Of a DNA stretch of 64,000 nt, positions 27,300-35,802 are shown one piece after another. Positions within the stretch are counted from its first letter, which is position 1; the number at the start of each line of letters is the position of its first letter. Below the pieces are notes generated by a model. It saw only the letters and a program-made list of their open reading frames with translations, was not told where the DNA came from and did not search any database. The position numbers and the translations under genes were made by a program. The DNA comes from Flavobacterium agrisoli (GTDB lineage Bacteria > Bacteroidota > Bacteroidia > Flavobacteriales > Flavobacteriaceae). Location: positions 248,001 through 312,000 of the forward strand of contig NZ_JAEHFV010000001.1 in the NCBI RefSeq assembly GCF_016522065.1. The letters are read 5' to 3'.

Positions 27300-27328
27300 G
27301 GTTCGCTAATTACCGAACTAATCGAACC
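27300..27328. promoter_or_regulatory. Candidate operator of the RND operon regulator
   Basis: The sequence holds three copies of the half-site GTTCG/CGAAC. Two form a near-palindrome of 18 bp at 27301-27318 (GTTCG-C-TAATTA-C-CGAAC), and GGTTCG at 27300-27305 is also complementary to CGAACC at 27323-27328. It lies immediately upstream of the -7 box of the regulator, so a bound regulator would block polymerase. The link to this regulator is inferred from location. Confidence 0.55.
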
Positions 27329-27452
27329 TTAAAAATATGTTAAATGTTGATTTTGTAAATTTGTGTGTAAAAAAGTATTAATTTTTAAGGAGCATTAATG
27401 CTTTTGAACGATAATTAAAAGACAAGCCAATAACAACTAATAGTTATTTCTT

Positions 27453-27460
27453 TATATTTG
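27453..27460 (+). promoter_or_regulatory. Predicted promoter -7 box of the HD hydrolase gene
   Basis: TATATTTG, an exact consensus match, ends 20 bp before the ATG at 27481. No TTG at the ideal spacing was seen. Confidence 0.5.
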
Positions 27461-27480
27461 TCGGGCAAAAAACAACCCAG

Positions 27481-28713
27481 ATGGTAAATCACATTAACAA
27501 ATTGAAAATTTTTAATGACCCAATTTACGGTTTCATAACCATTCCCAATGAATTGATTTACGATTTAATTCAGCATCCTTATTTCCAGCGATTACGACGC
27601 ATTTCGCAAATGGGATTGTCCTATTTAGTTTATCCGGGAGCCAATCATACTCGTTTCCATCATGCTTTAGGTTGCATGCATTTAATGCAAAAAGCAATTG
27701 AAACGTTGCGTTTTAAAGAAGTTTCTATTTCAACCGAAGAAGAAAATGCCCTTTTAATAGCCATTTTATTGCACGATATAGGTCACGGTCCTTTTTCGCA
27801 TGCTATGGAAAAAAGTATCGTAGAGGATGTAAACCACGAAGCTATTTCGTTGTTGTTTATGAATCAATTAAACGAAATTTTTCACGGTCAATTAAGTTTG
27901 GCAATTCAGGTTTTTAAAGGAGATTATCACCGCAAATTTATGTTACAATTAATATCGAGCCAACTCGATATGGACCGAATGGATTATTTAAAAAGAGATA
28001 GTTTTTATACAGGCGTTGCTGAAGGAAATGTAAATTCGGAACGTTTAATCCAAATGATGAATGTGGTAGATGATGTTTTGGTTATTGAAGAAAAAGGAAT
28101 TTATTCGGTCGAAAAATTTTTACTTTCCCGACGTTTAATGTATTGGCAAGCCTACTTGCATAAAACAAGTTTGGTGGCCGAGCTAATTTTGACTAAAGTA
28201 TTAAAAAGAGCGAAAGAACTAACATTAAAAGGCGAAAAATTGCCGTGTAGCGCACCACTTCAGTTTTTTATGGAAAATAAAATTACCCTAGAACAATTTG
28301 ATAGTGGCATTCTTGAAAAATTTGCCCAATTAGATGATTTTGATATTATAAGTGCACTTAAAGCTTGGCAATTTCATGGCGATTTTATTTTGGCGAGTTT
28401 GAGTAAAATGATTATAAATCGGGATTTGTTGAAAATAAAAATGAGCGCGGAGAAAATTCCTGTAGAAGAAATTCAGGTTTTGAAAGAAGAATTTGCAGCA
28501 GTCAATCCGATTACGGTGGGTGAGGCAGATTACTTTATTTTTAGGGGAAAAATAAAAAATCAAGCATACAGTAAAGAAGCCGAACCTATTCGGATTTTAA
28601 AAAAAGATAAAACAATTGAAGATGTTGTAGAAGCTTCCGACCAACTGAATTTGAAATCATTATCAAAATTAGTGACGAAATATTACAGTTGTTTTCCAAA
28701 ACAACTGATATAA
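27481..28713 (+). CDS. HD-domain phosphohydrolase (dGTPase/SAMHD1-like)
   Basis: A 410-residue HD-superfamily hydrolase. Metal-binding residues are in RFHHALGCMHLM (first His), ALLIAILLHDIGHGPFSHAMEKS (HD pair and following His) and SSQLDMDRMDYLKRDSF (last Asp). The context is that of COG1078, a family related to dNTP triphosphohydrolases and SAMHD1. A dNTP or related nucleotide is the likely substrate but I cannot tell which. The gene stands divergent from the RND operon and has its own -7 box. The usual start is the ATG at 27481. Confidence 0.88.
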   Translation: MVNHINKLKIFNDPIYGFITIPNELIYDLIQHPYFQRLRRISQMGLSYLVYPGANHTRFHHALGCMHLMQKAIETLRFKEVSISTEEENALLIAILLHDIGHGPFSHAMEKSIVEDVNHEAISLLFMNQLNEIFHGQLSLAIQVFKGDYHRKFMLQLISSQLDMDRMDYLKRDSFYTGVAEGNVNSERLIQMMNVVDDVLVIEEKGIYSVEKFLLSRRLMYWQAYLHKTSLVAELILTKVLKRAKELTLKGEKLPCSAPLQFFMENKITLEQFDSGILEKFAQLDDFDIISALKAWQFHGDFILASLSKMIINRDLLKIKMSAEKIPVEEIQVLKEEFAAVNPITVGEADYFIFRGKIKNQAYSKEAEPIRILKKDKTIEDVVEASDQLNLKSLSKLVTKYYSCFPKQLI

Positions 28714-28738
28714 ATTAATATTTAAAACCTATTTTTTA

Positions 28739-28746
28739 TATTTTTG
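28739..28746 (+). promoter_or_regulatory. Possible lpxD promoter -7 box
   Basis: TATTTTTG matches TAnnTTTG and lies 97 bp before the lpxD ATG. T-rich DNA gives such matches by chance. Confidence 0.35.
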
Positions 28747-28843
28747 TCGGAATGAAATTAGCTAAAGTTTTTATTTTGAATAAGTAAAAAATGTATTTTT
28801 TGTAAAGTCTATCTTATTCTTAATCAAAACATAATCAGATGAA

Positions 28844-29887
28844 ATGAAATTTAAAGCAGAACAAATTGCAGAAATTTTAGGGGGCAGTATAGTAGGGGAT
28901 CCTAACGCAGAAGTATACCGTTTATCTAAAATTGAAGAAGGTACCGAAGGCTCACTCACGTTTTTGGCTAATCCGAAATACAATAACTTTATTTATACAA
29001 CCCAAGCAACAGTTGCTATTGTAAATGAGAGTTTTATTCCAGAGGGTGCCATTTCTGCTACACTTATAAAAGTAGAAGATGCTTATGCGTCTTTTTCAAA
29101 ATTACTCGAATTTTACAATCAAGTAAAATTAAACAAAAACGGAATCGAACCCAATACGGTTATTTCAGAATCTGCAACCTATGGCGAAAACTTATACTTA
29201 GGTAGTTTTAGCTATATTGGTGAAAATGTTAAGATTGGAAATAATGTCAAAATTTATCCAAATTGTTTTTTAGGAGATAATGTGGTTGTAGGAGATGACA
29301 CCTGTATTTTTGCAGGATCAAAAATTTATTCCGAAACCATTATCGGGAGCAATTGTACCATTCATTCGGGAACCATTATTGGTGCCGATGGTTTTGGATT
29401 TGCTCCAACGGATGAAGGGTTTTATAAAAAAGTACCTCAAATTGGTAACGTAATTATTGAAAATTATGTTGATATTGGTGCAAATACCACTATCGATAGA
29501 GCAACTTTAGGCTCGACCATTGTGAGGCAAGGAGTAAAACTAGACAATCAAATTCAAATTGCTCATAATGTAGAAATTGGCGAGAATACCGTAATTGCAG
29601 CTCAAACAGGAGTTGCAGGTTCTACTAAAATAGGTAAAAACTGTATGATTGGCGGTCAAGTAGGCATTGCAGGTCATTTGAGCATAGGAAATAATGTAAA
29701 AGTTCAAGCCCAATCGGGTATTGGTAGGAACTTAAAAGATGACGAAACGGTGCAAGGAAGTCCAAGTTTTGGATACAATGATTACAGTAAATCGTATGTG
29801 CATTTTAAAAATTTACCCAAAATTGTTGCCGAGTTAGAAGAATTAAAAAAACAAATATTAAACCAAAAAAATGGAAATAATGGTTAA
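28844..29887 (+). CDS. lpxD: UDP-3-O-(3-hydroxyacyl)glucosamine N-acyltransferase
   Basis: A 347-residue left-handed beta-helix acyltransferase for the third step of lipid A synthesis, adding a hydroxyacyl chain to the glucosamine nitrogen. An N-terminal uridine-binding LpxD domain (MKFKAEQIAEILGGSIVGDP) precedes many hexapeptide repeats (IGxNVKIYPNCFLGDN, IGANTTIDRATLG). The catalytic histidine is expected in LDNQIQIAHNVEIGENT. A short helical C-terminus ends in lysine-rich sequence. It overlaps the start of lpxC-fabZ by 8 bp with the ATG at 29880, indicating translation coupling. A second homologue lies at 32.9 kb. Confidence 0.95.
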   Translation: MKFKAEQIAEILGGSIVGDPNAEVYRLSKIEEGTEGSLTFLANPKYNNFIYTTQATVAIVNESFIPEGAISATLIKVEDAYASFSKLLEFYNQVKLNKNGIEPNTVISESATYGENLYLGSFSYIGENVKIGNNVKIYPNCFLGDNVVVGDDTCIFAGSKIYSETIIGSNCTIHSGTIIGADGFGFAPTDEGFYKKVPQIGNVIIENYVDIGANTTIDRATLGSTIVRQGVKLDNQIQIAHNVEIGENTVIAAQTGVAGSTKIGKNCMIGGQVGIAGHLSIGNNVKVQAQSGIGRNLKDDETVQGSPSFGYNDYSKSYVHFKNLPKIVAELEELKKQILNQKNGNNG

Positions 29888-31268
29888 ACAGAAGACCATC
29901 AAAAATGAAATTTCGCTTACAGGCGTAGGATTACATACTGGAAAAGAAGTAACAATGACTTTTAAACCAGCTCCAATAAATAATGGATTTACTTTTGTAC
30001 GTGTTGATCTTGAAGGTCAGCCAATCATTGAAGCGGATGCAAATTATGTAGTGAATACCCAAAGAGGAACTAATTTGGAAAAATTAGGAGTTAAAATTCA
30101 AACTTCAGAGCATGTTTTGGCTGCTTTTGTAGGTTGCGATATCGATAACGTAATCATTGAATTAAACGCTCCTGAGCCTCCTATTATGGATGGGTCTTCT
30201 AAGTTTTTTGTAGAAGCAATTGAAAAAGCAGGTGTAGAAGAACAAGATGCCGAACGAAAGGTGTATGTGGTAAAAGAAGTAATTTCATTTACTGATGAAG
30301 CTTCGGGAAGTGAAATTTTAGTAATGCCAAGCGATGATTATCAGGTAACTACGATGGTTGATTTTGGTACTAAAGTATTGGGGACTCAAAATGCTACATT
30401 AAAAAATATTTCAGATTTTAAAACTGAAATTGCCAATTCAAGAACATTTAGCTTTCTACACGAATTAGAATCATTATTAGAAAATGGTTTAATAAAAGGG
30501 GGTGATTTAAACAATGCTATTGTATATGTTGATAAAGAAATTTCTTCAAATACAATGGAAAATTTAAAGAAAGCCTTTGATAAAGAAGAGATTTCAGTTA
30601 AACCAAACGGGATTTTGGATAATTTAACTTTACACTATCCAAACGAAGCGGCTCGCCATAAATTATTAGATGTAATTGGCGATTTAGCCTTAATCGGAAT
30701 CCGTATCCAAGGTAAAGTAATTGCTAATAAACCAGGGCATTTTGTTAACACACAATTTGCTAAAAAATTAGCTAAAATCATCAAAATTGAACAAAGAAAC
30801 CAGGTTCCAGTTTATGATCTAAACCAAGAGCCATTAATGGATATTCATAAAATAATGGCGATGTTGCCACACCGTCCACCCTTTTTATTAATTGATCGAA
30901 TTATCGAAATGTCGGACAGCCATGTGGTTGGTTTGAAAAATGTAACAATGAACGAAAATTTCTTTGTTGGACATTTTCCTGAAGCTCCCGTTATGCCAGG
31001 TGTTTTGATCGTGGAGGCAATGGCTCAAACGGGTGGTATTTTGGTTTTAAGTACAGTACCAGATCCTGAGAATTATTTGACCTATTTCATGAAAATTGAT
31101 AATGTGAAGTTTAAACATAAAGTTTTACCAGGAGATACTTTGGTATTTAAATGCGATTTGATTTCGCCAATTCGTCGCGGAATTTGCCACATGCAAGCAA
31201 ATGCTTATGCCAATGGAAAACTAGTTACCGAAGCAGAATTGATGGCACAAATTGCCAAAAAACAATAA
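29880..31268 (+). CDS. lpxC-fabZ: Bifunctional UDP-3-O-acyl-GlcNAc deacetylase / 3-hydroxyacyl-ACP dehydratase
   Basis: A 462-residue fusion of two enzymes typical of Bacteroidota. Residues 1-310 are LpxC, the zinc deacetylase committing to lipid A, with SEHVLAAFVGCDIDNVIIELNAPEPPIMDGSS and the zinc/base segment RHKLLDVIGDLALIG. Residues ~320-462 are FabZ, the dehydratase of fatty acid elongation, with MLPHRPPFLLIDRI and GHFPEAPVMPGVLIVEAMAQ (catalytic His and Glu). Both enzymes compete for 3-hydroxyacyl flux. The ATG at 29880 (MVKQKTIK) is preferred over the one at 29871, which would overlap lpxD further. Confidence 0.96.
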   Translation: MVKQKTIKNEISLTGVGLHTGKEVTMTFKPAPINNGFTFVRVDLEGQPIIEADANYVVNTQRGTNLEKLGVKIQTSEHVLAAFVGCDIDNVIIELNAPEPPIMDGSSKFFVEAIEKAGVEEQDAERKVYVVKEVISFTDEASGSEILVMPSDDYQVTTMVDFGTKVLGTQNATLKNISDFKTEIANSRTFSFLHELESLLENGLIKGGDLNNAIVYVDKEISSNTMENLKKAFDKEEISVKPNGILDNLTLHYPNEAARHKLLDVIGDLALIGIRIQGKVIANKPGHFVNTQFAKKLAKIIKIEQRNQVPVYDLNQEPLMDIHKIMAMLPHRPPFLLIDRIIEMSDSHVVGLKNVTMNENFFVGHFPEAPVMPGVLIVEAMAQTGGILVLSTVPDPENYLTYFMKIDNVKFKHKVLPGDTLVFKCDLISPIRRGICHMQANAYANGKLVTEAELMAQIAKKQ

Positions 31269-31301
31269 AAGCCTTTACAAACAAAAATTAAAAATAAACA
31301 G

Positions 31302-32087
31302 ATGAATCAACCTTTAGCTTATGTTCATCCTGGCGCTAAAATCGCTAAAAATGTTGTAATTGAACCTTTTACGACTATTCATAATAATGTAGTAATAGGA
31401 GAAGGAACTTGGATAGGATCAAACGTAACCATCATGGAGGGTGCGCGAATAGGAAAAAATTGCAATATTTTTCCGGGTGCCGTAATTTCGGCGGTTCCTC
31501 AGGATTTGAAATTTGGTGGAGAAGAATCTTTAGCAATAATTGGTGATAATTGTACGATTAGAGAATGCGTTACTATAAATAGAGGAACGATTGCCTCGGG
31601 TCAAACAGTTATAGGTAATAATTGTTTAATAATGGCAACTGCACACATTGCTCATGATTGTCATGTGGGTAATAATGCCATTATAGTTAACGGAGTTCTT
31701 TTAGGGGGACACGTGACGATTGGTAATTATGCTATTATTGGTGGTTTGTCAGCTGTTCATCAATTTATTAGTGTTGGAGATCATGCGATGATTTCAGGAG
31801 GATCATTATTAAGAAAAGATGTTCCGCCTTATACCAAAGCCGCAAAAGAACCTTTGTCTTATGTAGGTATCAATTCAGTAGGATTAAGAAGAAGAGGTTT
31901 TAGCACCGAAAAGATTAGAGAAATACAAGATATTTATAGAATATTATACCAAAAAAATTACAATACTACTCAAGCTTTAAGTATTATTGAAGCAGAGATG
32001 GAAGCTACTCCTGAGCGTGACGAAATTTTAGATTTCATCAGAAATTCGTCAAGAGGTGTAATGAAAGGATATTCAGGGAATTATTAA
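31302..32087 (+). CDS. lpxA: UDP-N-acetylglucosamine O-acyltransferase
   Basis: A 261-residue trimeric beta-helix enzyme that adds the first hydroxyacyl chain to UDP-GlcNAc. Hexapeptide repeats run through most of the protein (GARIGKNCNIFPGAVISAVPQD). The catalytic histidine lies in MATAHIAHDCHVGNN, and SGGSLLRKDVPPYTKAAKEPLSYVGIN marks the nucleotide-binding region. The C-terminal helical domain (RRRGFSTEKIREIQDIYRILY) is normal. It follows lpxC-fabZ by 33 bp in the same operon. Confidence 0.96.
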   Translation: MNQPLAYVHPGAKIAKNVVIEPFTTIHNNVVIGEGTWIGSNVTIMEGARIGKNCNIFPGAVISAVPQDLKFGGEESLAIIGDNCTIRECVTINRGTIASGQTVIGNNCLIMATAHIAHDCHVGNNAIIVNGVLLGGHVTIGNYAIIGGLSAVHQFISVGDHAMISGGSLLRKDVPPYTKAAKEPLSYVGINSVGLRRRGFSTEKIREIQDIYRILYQKNYNTTQALSIIEAEMEATPERDEILDFIRNSSRGVMKGYSGNY

Positions 32088-32217
32088 TTTTAGAGTTTAG
32101 GTTTCTGATTTTAGAACTCTAACCTTTATCATTAAATGGAATAGATAATTATTAAAACAATACTAAACGCAGTTTATAGATTTTAAAAGCTGCATTCTTA
32201 AATTTAAAATAAAAAAA

Positions 32218-32784
32218 ATGGCATCTACATCAGATATTAGAAACGGACTTTGCATTAAATTCAACCACGATATTTATAAAATTATTGAATTTCTTCATGT
32301 AAAACCAGGAAAAGGCCCCGCTTTTGTTAGAACAAAATTAAAAAGTTTAACAACAGGAAAGGTTTTGGATAACACATTTTCAGCAGGACACAAAATTGAA
32401 GATGTTCGAGTAGAAACACATACATATCAATATTTATATGCCGAAGGGGATCAATTTCATTTTATGAATAATGAGAGTTTTGAGCAAATTACGTTAAACA
32501 AAAACATTTTGGATGCCCCCGATTTGTTAAAAGAAGGAACAAACGTAATGGTACAAATTAATACCGAAACCGATCTACCTTTAGCTGTTGATATGCCAGC
32601 TTCTATTATTTTAGAAGTAACTTATGCAGAGCCAGGTGTAAAAGGGAATACGGCTACAAATGCTACAAAACAAGCCACAGTAGAAACTGGAGCAACAGTA
32701 AATGTGCCTTTGTTTATTAATGAAGGAGATAAAATTAAAATTGACACCGCTTCTGGAAATTACATGGAGCGTGTAAAAGAGTAA
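32218..32784 (+). CDS. efp: Elongation factor P
   Basis: A 188-residue translation factor that frees ribosomes stalled on polyproline. It has three beta-barrel domains. The modification-site loop is HVKPGKGPAFVRTKLKSL, with the lysine near residue 34 at the tip of domain I; many Bacteroidota keep it unmodified or modify it by unknown means. Domain III ends in NVPLFINEGDKIKIDTASGNYMERVKE, as in most EF-P. A 130-bp gap separates it from lpxA, and it may have its own promoter. Confidence 0.96.
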   Translation: MASTSDIRNGLCIKFNHDIYKIIEFLHVKPGKGPAFVRTKLKSLTTGKVLDNTFSAGHKIEDVRVETHTYQYLYAEGDQFHFMNNESFEQITLNKNILDAPDLLKEGTNVMVQINTETDLPLAVDMPASIILEVTYAEPGVKGNTATNATKQATVETGATVNVPLFINEGDKIKIDTASGNYMERVKE

Positions 32785-32797
32785 TTGAATTTGCAAG

Positions 32798-32878
32798 TTT
32801 GAAAATTTGAAATGAACTTTTGGGTTTTCGAAACAAAAATTTTTAATTTTCAAATTGTATCGTTTTCAAATTTTCAAA
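32798..32878. repeat. 15-bp perfect inverted repeat between efp and the second lpxD-like gene
   Basis: TTTGAAAATTTGAAA at 32798-32812 is exactly complementary to TTTCAAATTTTCAAA at 32864-32878, with about 51 nt between. Further TTTTCAAAT copies lie inside. It fills the intergenic gap and may fold as a hairpin in the transcript. No T-run follows, so a terminator role is doubtful. Confidence 0.5.
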
Positions 32879-32886
32879 TTTATTTT

Positions 32887-33816
32887 ATGAAATTTCAAAG
32901 AGCGCATTCTTTATTAGAAATTGCAAATTTGCTTGGTTGTGAATTTGTTGGAAATGATGATTTTCCGGTTTTAGGTATGAATGAAATTCATGTTGTTGAA
33001 GCAGGAGACATTGTTTTTGTTGACCATCCAAAATATTACGATAAAGCGTTACAATCAGCCGCAACAATTGTTTTAATAAATAAAAAAGTTGATTGTCCAT
33101 CAGGAAAAGCCCTTTTAATTTCCGATGATCCTTTTCGTGATTTCAATTTTTTAACACGCCATTTTAGACCTTTTCAATACGCTAATGTGGCTATAGCACC
33201 GTCGGCTAAAATTGGAGAAGGTACCCAAATTCAACCAAATTGTTTTATCGGAAATAATGTAACAATTGGTGAAAATTGTTTACTTCATTCCAATGTTTCC
33301 ATTTATGACAATACGCAAATAGGCGATAATGTCATTATTCACGCTGGTACCGTTATTGGAGCAGATGCTTTTTATTATAAAAAACGTCCTGAAGGTTTTG
33401 ATCAGTTGCTTTCGGGTGGAAGAGTTGTCATTGAAAGCAATGTAGGAATTGGAGCTTTATGCACTATTGACAAAGGAGTTACAGGTGATACTACTATAAA
33501 AGAAGGTACTAAATTAGACAATCAGGTTCATGTAGGACACGATACCGTTATTGGTAAAAAATGTTTAATTGCGTCGCAAACAGGTATTGCGGGCTGTGTT
33601 ATAATAGAAGATGAAGTAACTTTATGGGGCCAAGTGGGTACCACGAGTGGTATAACTATCGGAAGTAAAGCAGTGGTGATGGGGCAAACGGGAGTAACAA
33701 AATCGGTACCAGGAGGGAAGTCGTATTTTGGAACTCCAATACAAGAATCGAGAGAAAAATTGAAACAATTGGCTAATATTAAAAAGATTCCTGAAATTTT
33801 AAATAAATTGAAGTAA
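32887..33816 (+). CDS. Second LpxD-like acyltransferase
   Basis: A 309-residue paralogue of the lpxD at 28.8 kb. It has the N-terminal LpxD domain (MKFQRAHSLLEIANLLGCEFVGND) and hexapeptide repeats such as IGEGTQIQPNCFIGNN and IGDNVIIHAGTVIGADAFYY. The catalytic histidine position is kept in LDNQVHVGHDTVIGKK. It is about 40 residues shorter, without the helical C-terminal extension. It may act on a different acyl chain or sugar nucleotide. The ATG at 32887 is chosen because upstream in-frame sequence is AT-rich repeat without resemblance. It sits 2 bp before an NTF2-like gene. Confidence 0.85.
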   Translation: MKFQRAHSLLEIANLLGCEFVGNDDFPVLGMNEIHVVEAGDIVFVDHPKYYDKALQSAATIVLINKKVDCPSGKALLISDDPFRDFNFLTRHFRPFQYANVAIAPSAKIGEGTQIQPNCFIGNNVTIGENCLLHSNVSIYDNTQIGDNVIIHAGTVIGADAFYYKKRPEGFDQLLSGGRVVIESNVGIGALCTIDKGVTGDTTIKEGTKLDNQVHVGHDTVIGKKCLIASQTGIAGCVIIEDEVTLWGQVGTTSGITIGSKAVVMGQTGVTKSVPGGKSYFGTPIQESREKLKQLANIKKIPEILNKLK

Positions 33817-33818
33817 TT

Positions 33819-34181
33819 ATGTCTATAAAAGAATTTGTTCAGAAATTTTACAAATCGGATGCTTTTATTGATGTTGAAGTTTTAAAAGATTTTTTGCATC
33901 CTGAAATTATTTTAGAATGGAATAGTACTAGCGGTTTAATCCAAATGGATTATAAAGCAATGTTGAATTATGCTCAAGAGTTAAGTCAAGCATATGTTCG
34001 CTCAAAAGTTCGAATTAGTCATATTGTTGAGGAAGGTGAGAATGTTGCTGTTCGGTATGCCCATTACGTAAAAACCATAGAAAATCCCCGTGAAGAAATT
34101 TTATTGGCGCTTTTTATGACCATATGGCAAATAAAAGACAATAAATTATACCGAGGTTATCAAATGAGTCATATTTCTTAG
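33819..34181 (+). CDS. NTF2-like (SnoaL-type) protein of unknown function
   Basis: A 120-residue protein with the pattern of the NTF2/SnoaL fold: an N-terminal helix (SIKEFVQKFYKSDAF), FLHPEIILEWNSTSG, a helix around AMLNYAQELS, and strands ENVAVRYAHYVKTIENPREEILLALFMTIWQIKDNKL. The fold serves as an enzyme or binding scaffold in many families; no catalytic set is obvious. It begins 2 bp after the LpxD-like gene stop, so co-translation is likely and a role at the envelope is possible. Confidence 0.75.
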   Translation: MSIKEFVQKFYKSDAFIDVEVLKDFLHPEIILEWNSTSGLIQMDYKAMLNYAQELSQAYVRSKVRISHIVEEGENVAVRYAHYVKTIENPREEILLALFMTIWQIKDNKLYRGYQMSHIS

Positions 34182-34225
34182 CAATTTTATCACAATAAAC
34201 TCGAAAAAAATTACATAAAAAACCT

Positions 34226-34233
34226 TATTTTTG
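34226..34233 (+). promoter_or_regulatory. Predicted sucD promoter -7 box
   Basis: TATTTTTG followed by CAAC matches the consensus and lies 34 bp before the sucD ATG. Confidence 0.45.
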
Positions 34234-34267
34234 CAACACAAATTTAAAATCATATAAATAATATATC

Positions 34268-35140
34268 ATGAGTGTTTTAGTTAATAAAGATTCCAAAATA
34301 ATTGTTCAAGGATTTACAGGTAGCGAAGGTACTTTCCACGCAACTCAGATGATTGAATACGGTACAAACGTTGTAGGTGGTGTTACTCCAGGAAAAGGGG
34401 GGACTTCGCATTTAGATCGTCCAGTTTTCAATACAGTTAAAGATGCTGTAGATCAAGCTGGTGCCGATACTTCTATTATTTTTGTACCACCTGCTTTTGC
34501 TGCTGATGCAATTATGGAGGCTGCTGATGCAGGTATTAAAGTGATTATTGCTATCACAGAAGGAATTCCAGTTGCTGATATGATTAACGCTAACAATTAC
34601 GTTAAAGAAAGAAACGCAAGATTGATAGGACCAAACTGTCCAGGTGTAATTACTCCAGGTGAAGCTAAAGTTGGTATTATGCCAGGTTTCGTTTTCAAAA
34701 AAGGAAATGTTGGTATTGTTTCTAAATCTGGAACTTTAACTTACGAAGCAGCTGACCAAGTAGTAAAACAAGGATTAGGAATTACAACAGCTATTGGTAT
34801 TGGTGGTGATCCAATTATTGGAACAACTACAAAAGAAGCGGTTGAATTATTAATGAACGACCCAGAAACAGAGTGTATTATTATGATTGGTGAAATTGGT
34901 GGTCAATTAGAAGCAGATGCTGCTAAATGGGTAAAAGCCGATGGAAACCGTAAGCCAGTTATTGGTTTTATTGCTGGTGAAACTGCTCCTGCTGGTAGAA
35001 CTATGGGGCATGCTGGTGCTATTGTTGGAGGTTCTGATGACACAGCGGCTGCTAAAAAACGTATCATGAGAGAAAACGGAATTCACGTTGTAGATTCTCC
35101 TGCTGAAATCGGTAAAAAAGTAAAAGAAGTATTAGGATAA
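34268..35140 (+). CDS. sucD: Succinyl-CoA ligase, alpha subunit
   Basis: A 290-residue TCA-cycle enzyme subunit that binds CoA and carries the phosphohistidine. It shows [30 protein letters not shown] (CoA site), [20 protein letters not shown], and GHAGAIVGG with the phosphorylated histidine. [19 protein letters not shown] is also conserved. The beta subunit gene sucC is not adjacent, as is common in Flavobacteriia. Strong codon bias suggests high expression. A stem-loop terminator follows. Confidence 0.96.
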   Translation: MSVLVNKDSKIIVQGFTGSEGTFHATQMIEYGTNVVGGVTPGKGGTSHLDRPVFNTVKDAVDQAGADTSIIFVPPAFAADAIMEAADAGIKVIIAITEGIPVADMINANNYVKERNARLIGPNCPGVITPGEAKVGIMPGFVFKKGNVGIVSKSGTLTYEAADQVVKQGLGITTAIGIGGDPIIGTTTKEAVELLMNDPETECIIMIGEIGGQLEADAAKWVKADGNRKPVIGFIAGETAPAGRTMGHAGAIVGGSDDTAAAKKRIMRENGIHVVDSPAEIGKKVKEVLG

Positions 35141-35170
35141 TTTCTAAATAATTCAAAATAACAATTCTAG

Positions 35171-35199
35171 AAAAGTCTCACTATTTTGTTGAGACTTTT
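35171..35199 (+). terminator. Intrinsic terminator of sucD
   Basis: A 10-bp stem (AAAAGTCTCA with TGAGACTTTT) with a 9-nt loop is followed by a T-run, 30 bp past the sucD stop. Confidence 0.85.
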
Positions 35200-35281
35200 T
35201 TACATTTTTATAGGATATAGAATAAAAGTAAAACAAAGTAATTAAGGTTCTTACAATCTCAGTTACTTATAAATAAAAAAC

Positions 35282-35710
35282 ATGTATAAAGAATTAGAAA
35301 AATTTAAATCAACCGATAGTTTTAATTTTGCAATAGAGGATAGTTTAGAAGCTGTATGTAATGCTCCAGATTCGGCATCTGGCGTATTTTTGGTTTATGA
35401 AATTACAAATGAAGGCAAACAATTAATAATGGTTGGTTCTACTGGAACAATTCAAAACAACGGTACTTTAAAAATTAAAAATGGAGGCTTGTACGATAAA
35501 ATCGTGAACGGTCATCAATTTGCCAAAACTGGACGAAAATATTCTTGGCCAGCACAAATGAAAATAGAATCAATTGCTGAGTTAGAAGTAGTTTGGTATG
35601 ATACTTTTAATGAAGAAATAAAAGCAATCCCTACCGCAGTGGAAGGAGCTGTATTACAGCAATTTTTTGATAAAAACGGCGTATTGCCAAAATGGAATGT
35701 TGCTTTTTAA
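35282..35710 (+). CDS. GIY-YIG-like protein of unknown function
   Basis: A 142-residue protein without a named family. Its core resembles a degenerate GIY-YIG fold: GVFLVYEI in place of GIY, LIMVGSTGTI in place of YIG, then GGLYDKIVNGHQFAKTGRKYSWP with a conserved-looking His and Arg, and a C-terminal AVEGAVLQQFFDKNGVLPKWN with a candidate metal-binding Glu. GIY-YIG proteins are nucleases, but the exact catalytic set here is uncertain, so activity is not claimed. It stands alone between sucD and a convergent gene, with terminators on both sides. Confidence 0.55.
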   Translation: MYKELEKFKSTDSFNFAIEDSLEAVCNAPDSASGVFLVYEITNEGKQLIMVGSTGTIQNNGTLKIKNGGLYDKIVNGHQFAKTGRKYSWPAQMKIESIAELEVVWYDTFNEEIKAIPTAVEGAVLQQFFDKNGVLPKWNVAF

Positions 35711-35753
35711 TTTTAGTTGGTTAAAAGTCTTTTAAAATAAAAACTTAAATATG

Positions 35754-35792
35754 AAAAAGCCTAAAATCAGTAATGCTGAGTTTAGGCTTTTT
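35754..35792. terminator. Bidirectional intrinsic terminator
   Basis: A 12-bp stem (AAAAAGCCTAAA with TTTAGGCTTTTT) with a further small CAG/CTG stem in the loop sits between two convergent genes. A- and T-runs at both ends fit termination in both directions. Confidence 0.88.
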
Positions 35793-35802
35793 GCTTTAAA
35801 AT

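Noticed and set aside
32090..32122. TTAGAGTT/AACTCTAA hairpin between lpxA and efp
   Set aside because: An 8-bp stem with a 17-nt loop and no T-run; not convincing as a terminator or riboswitch.
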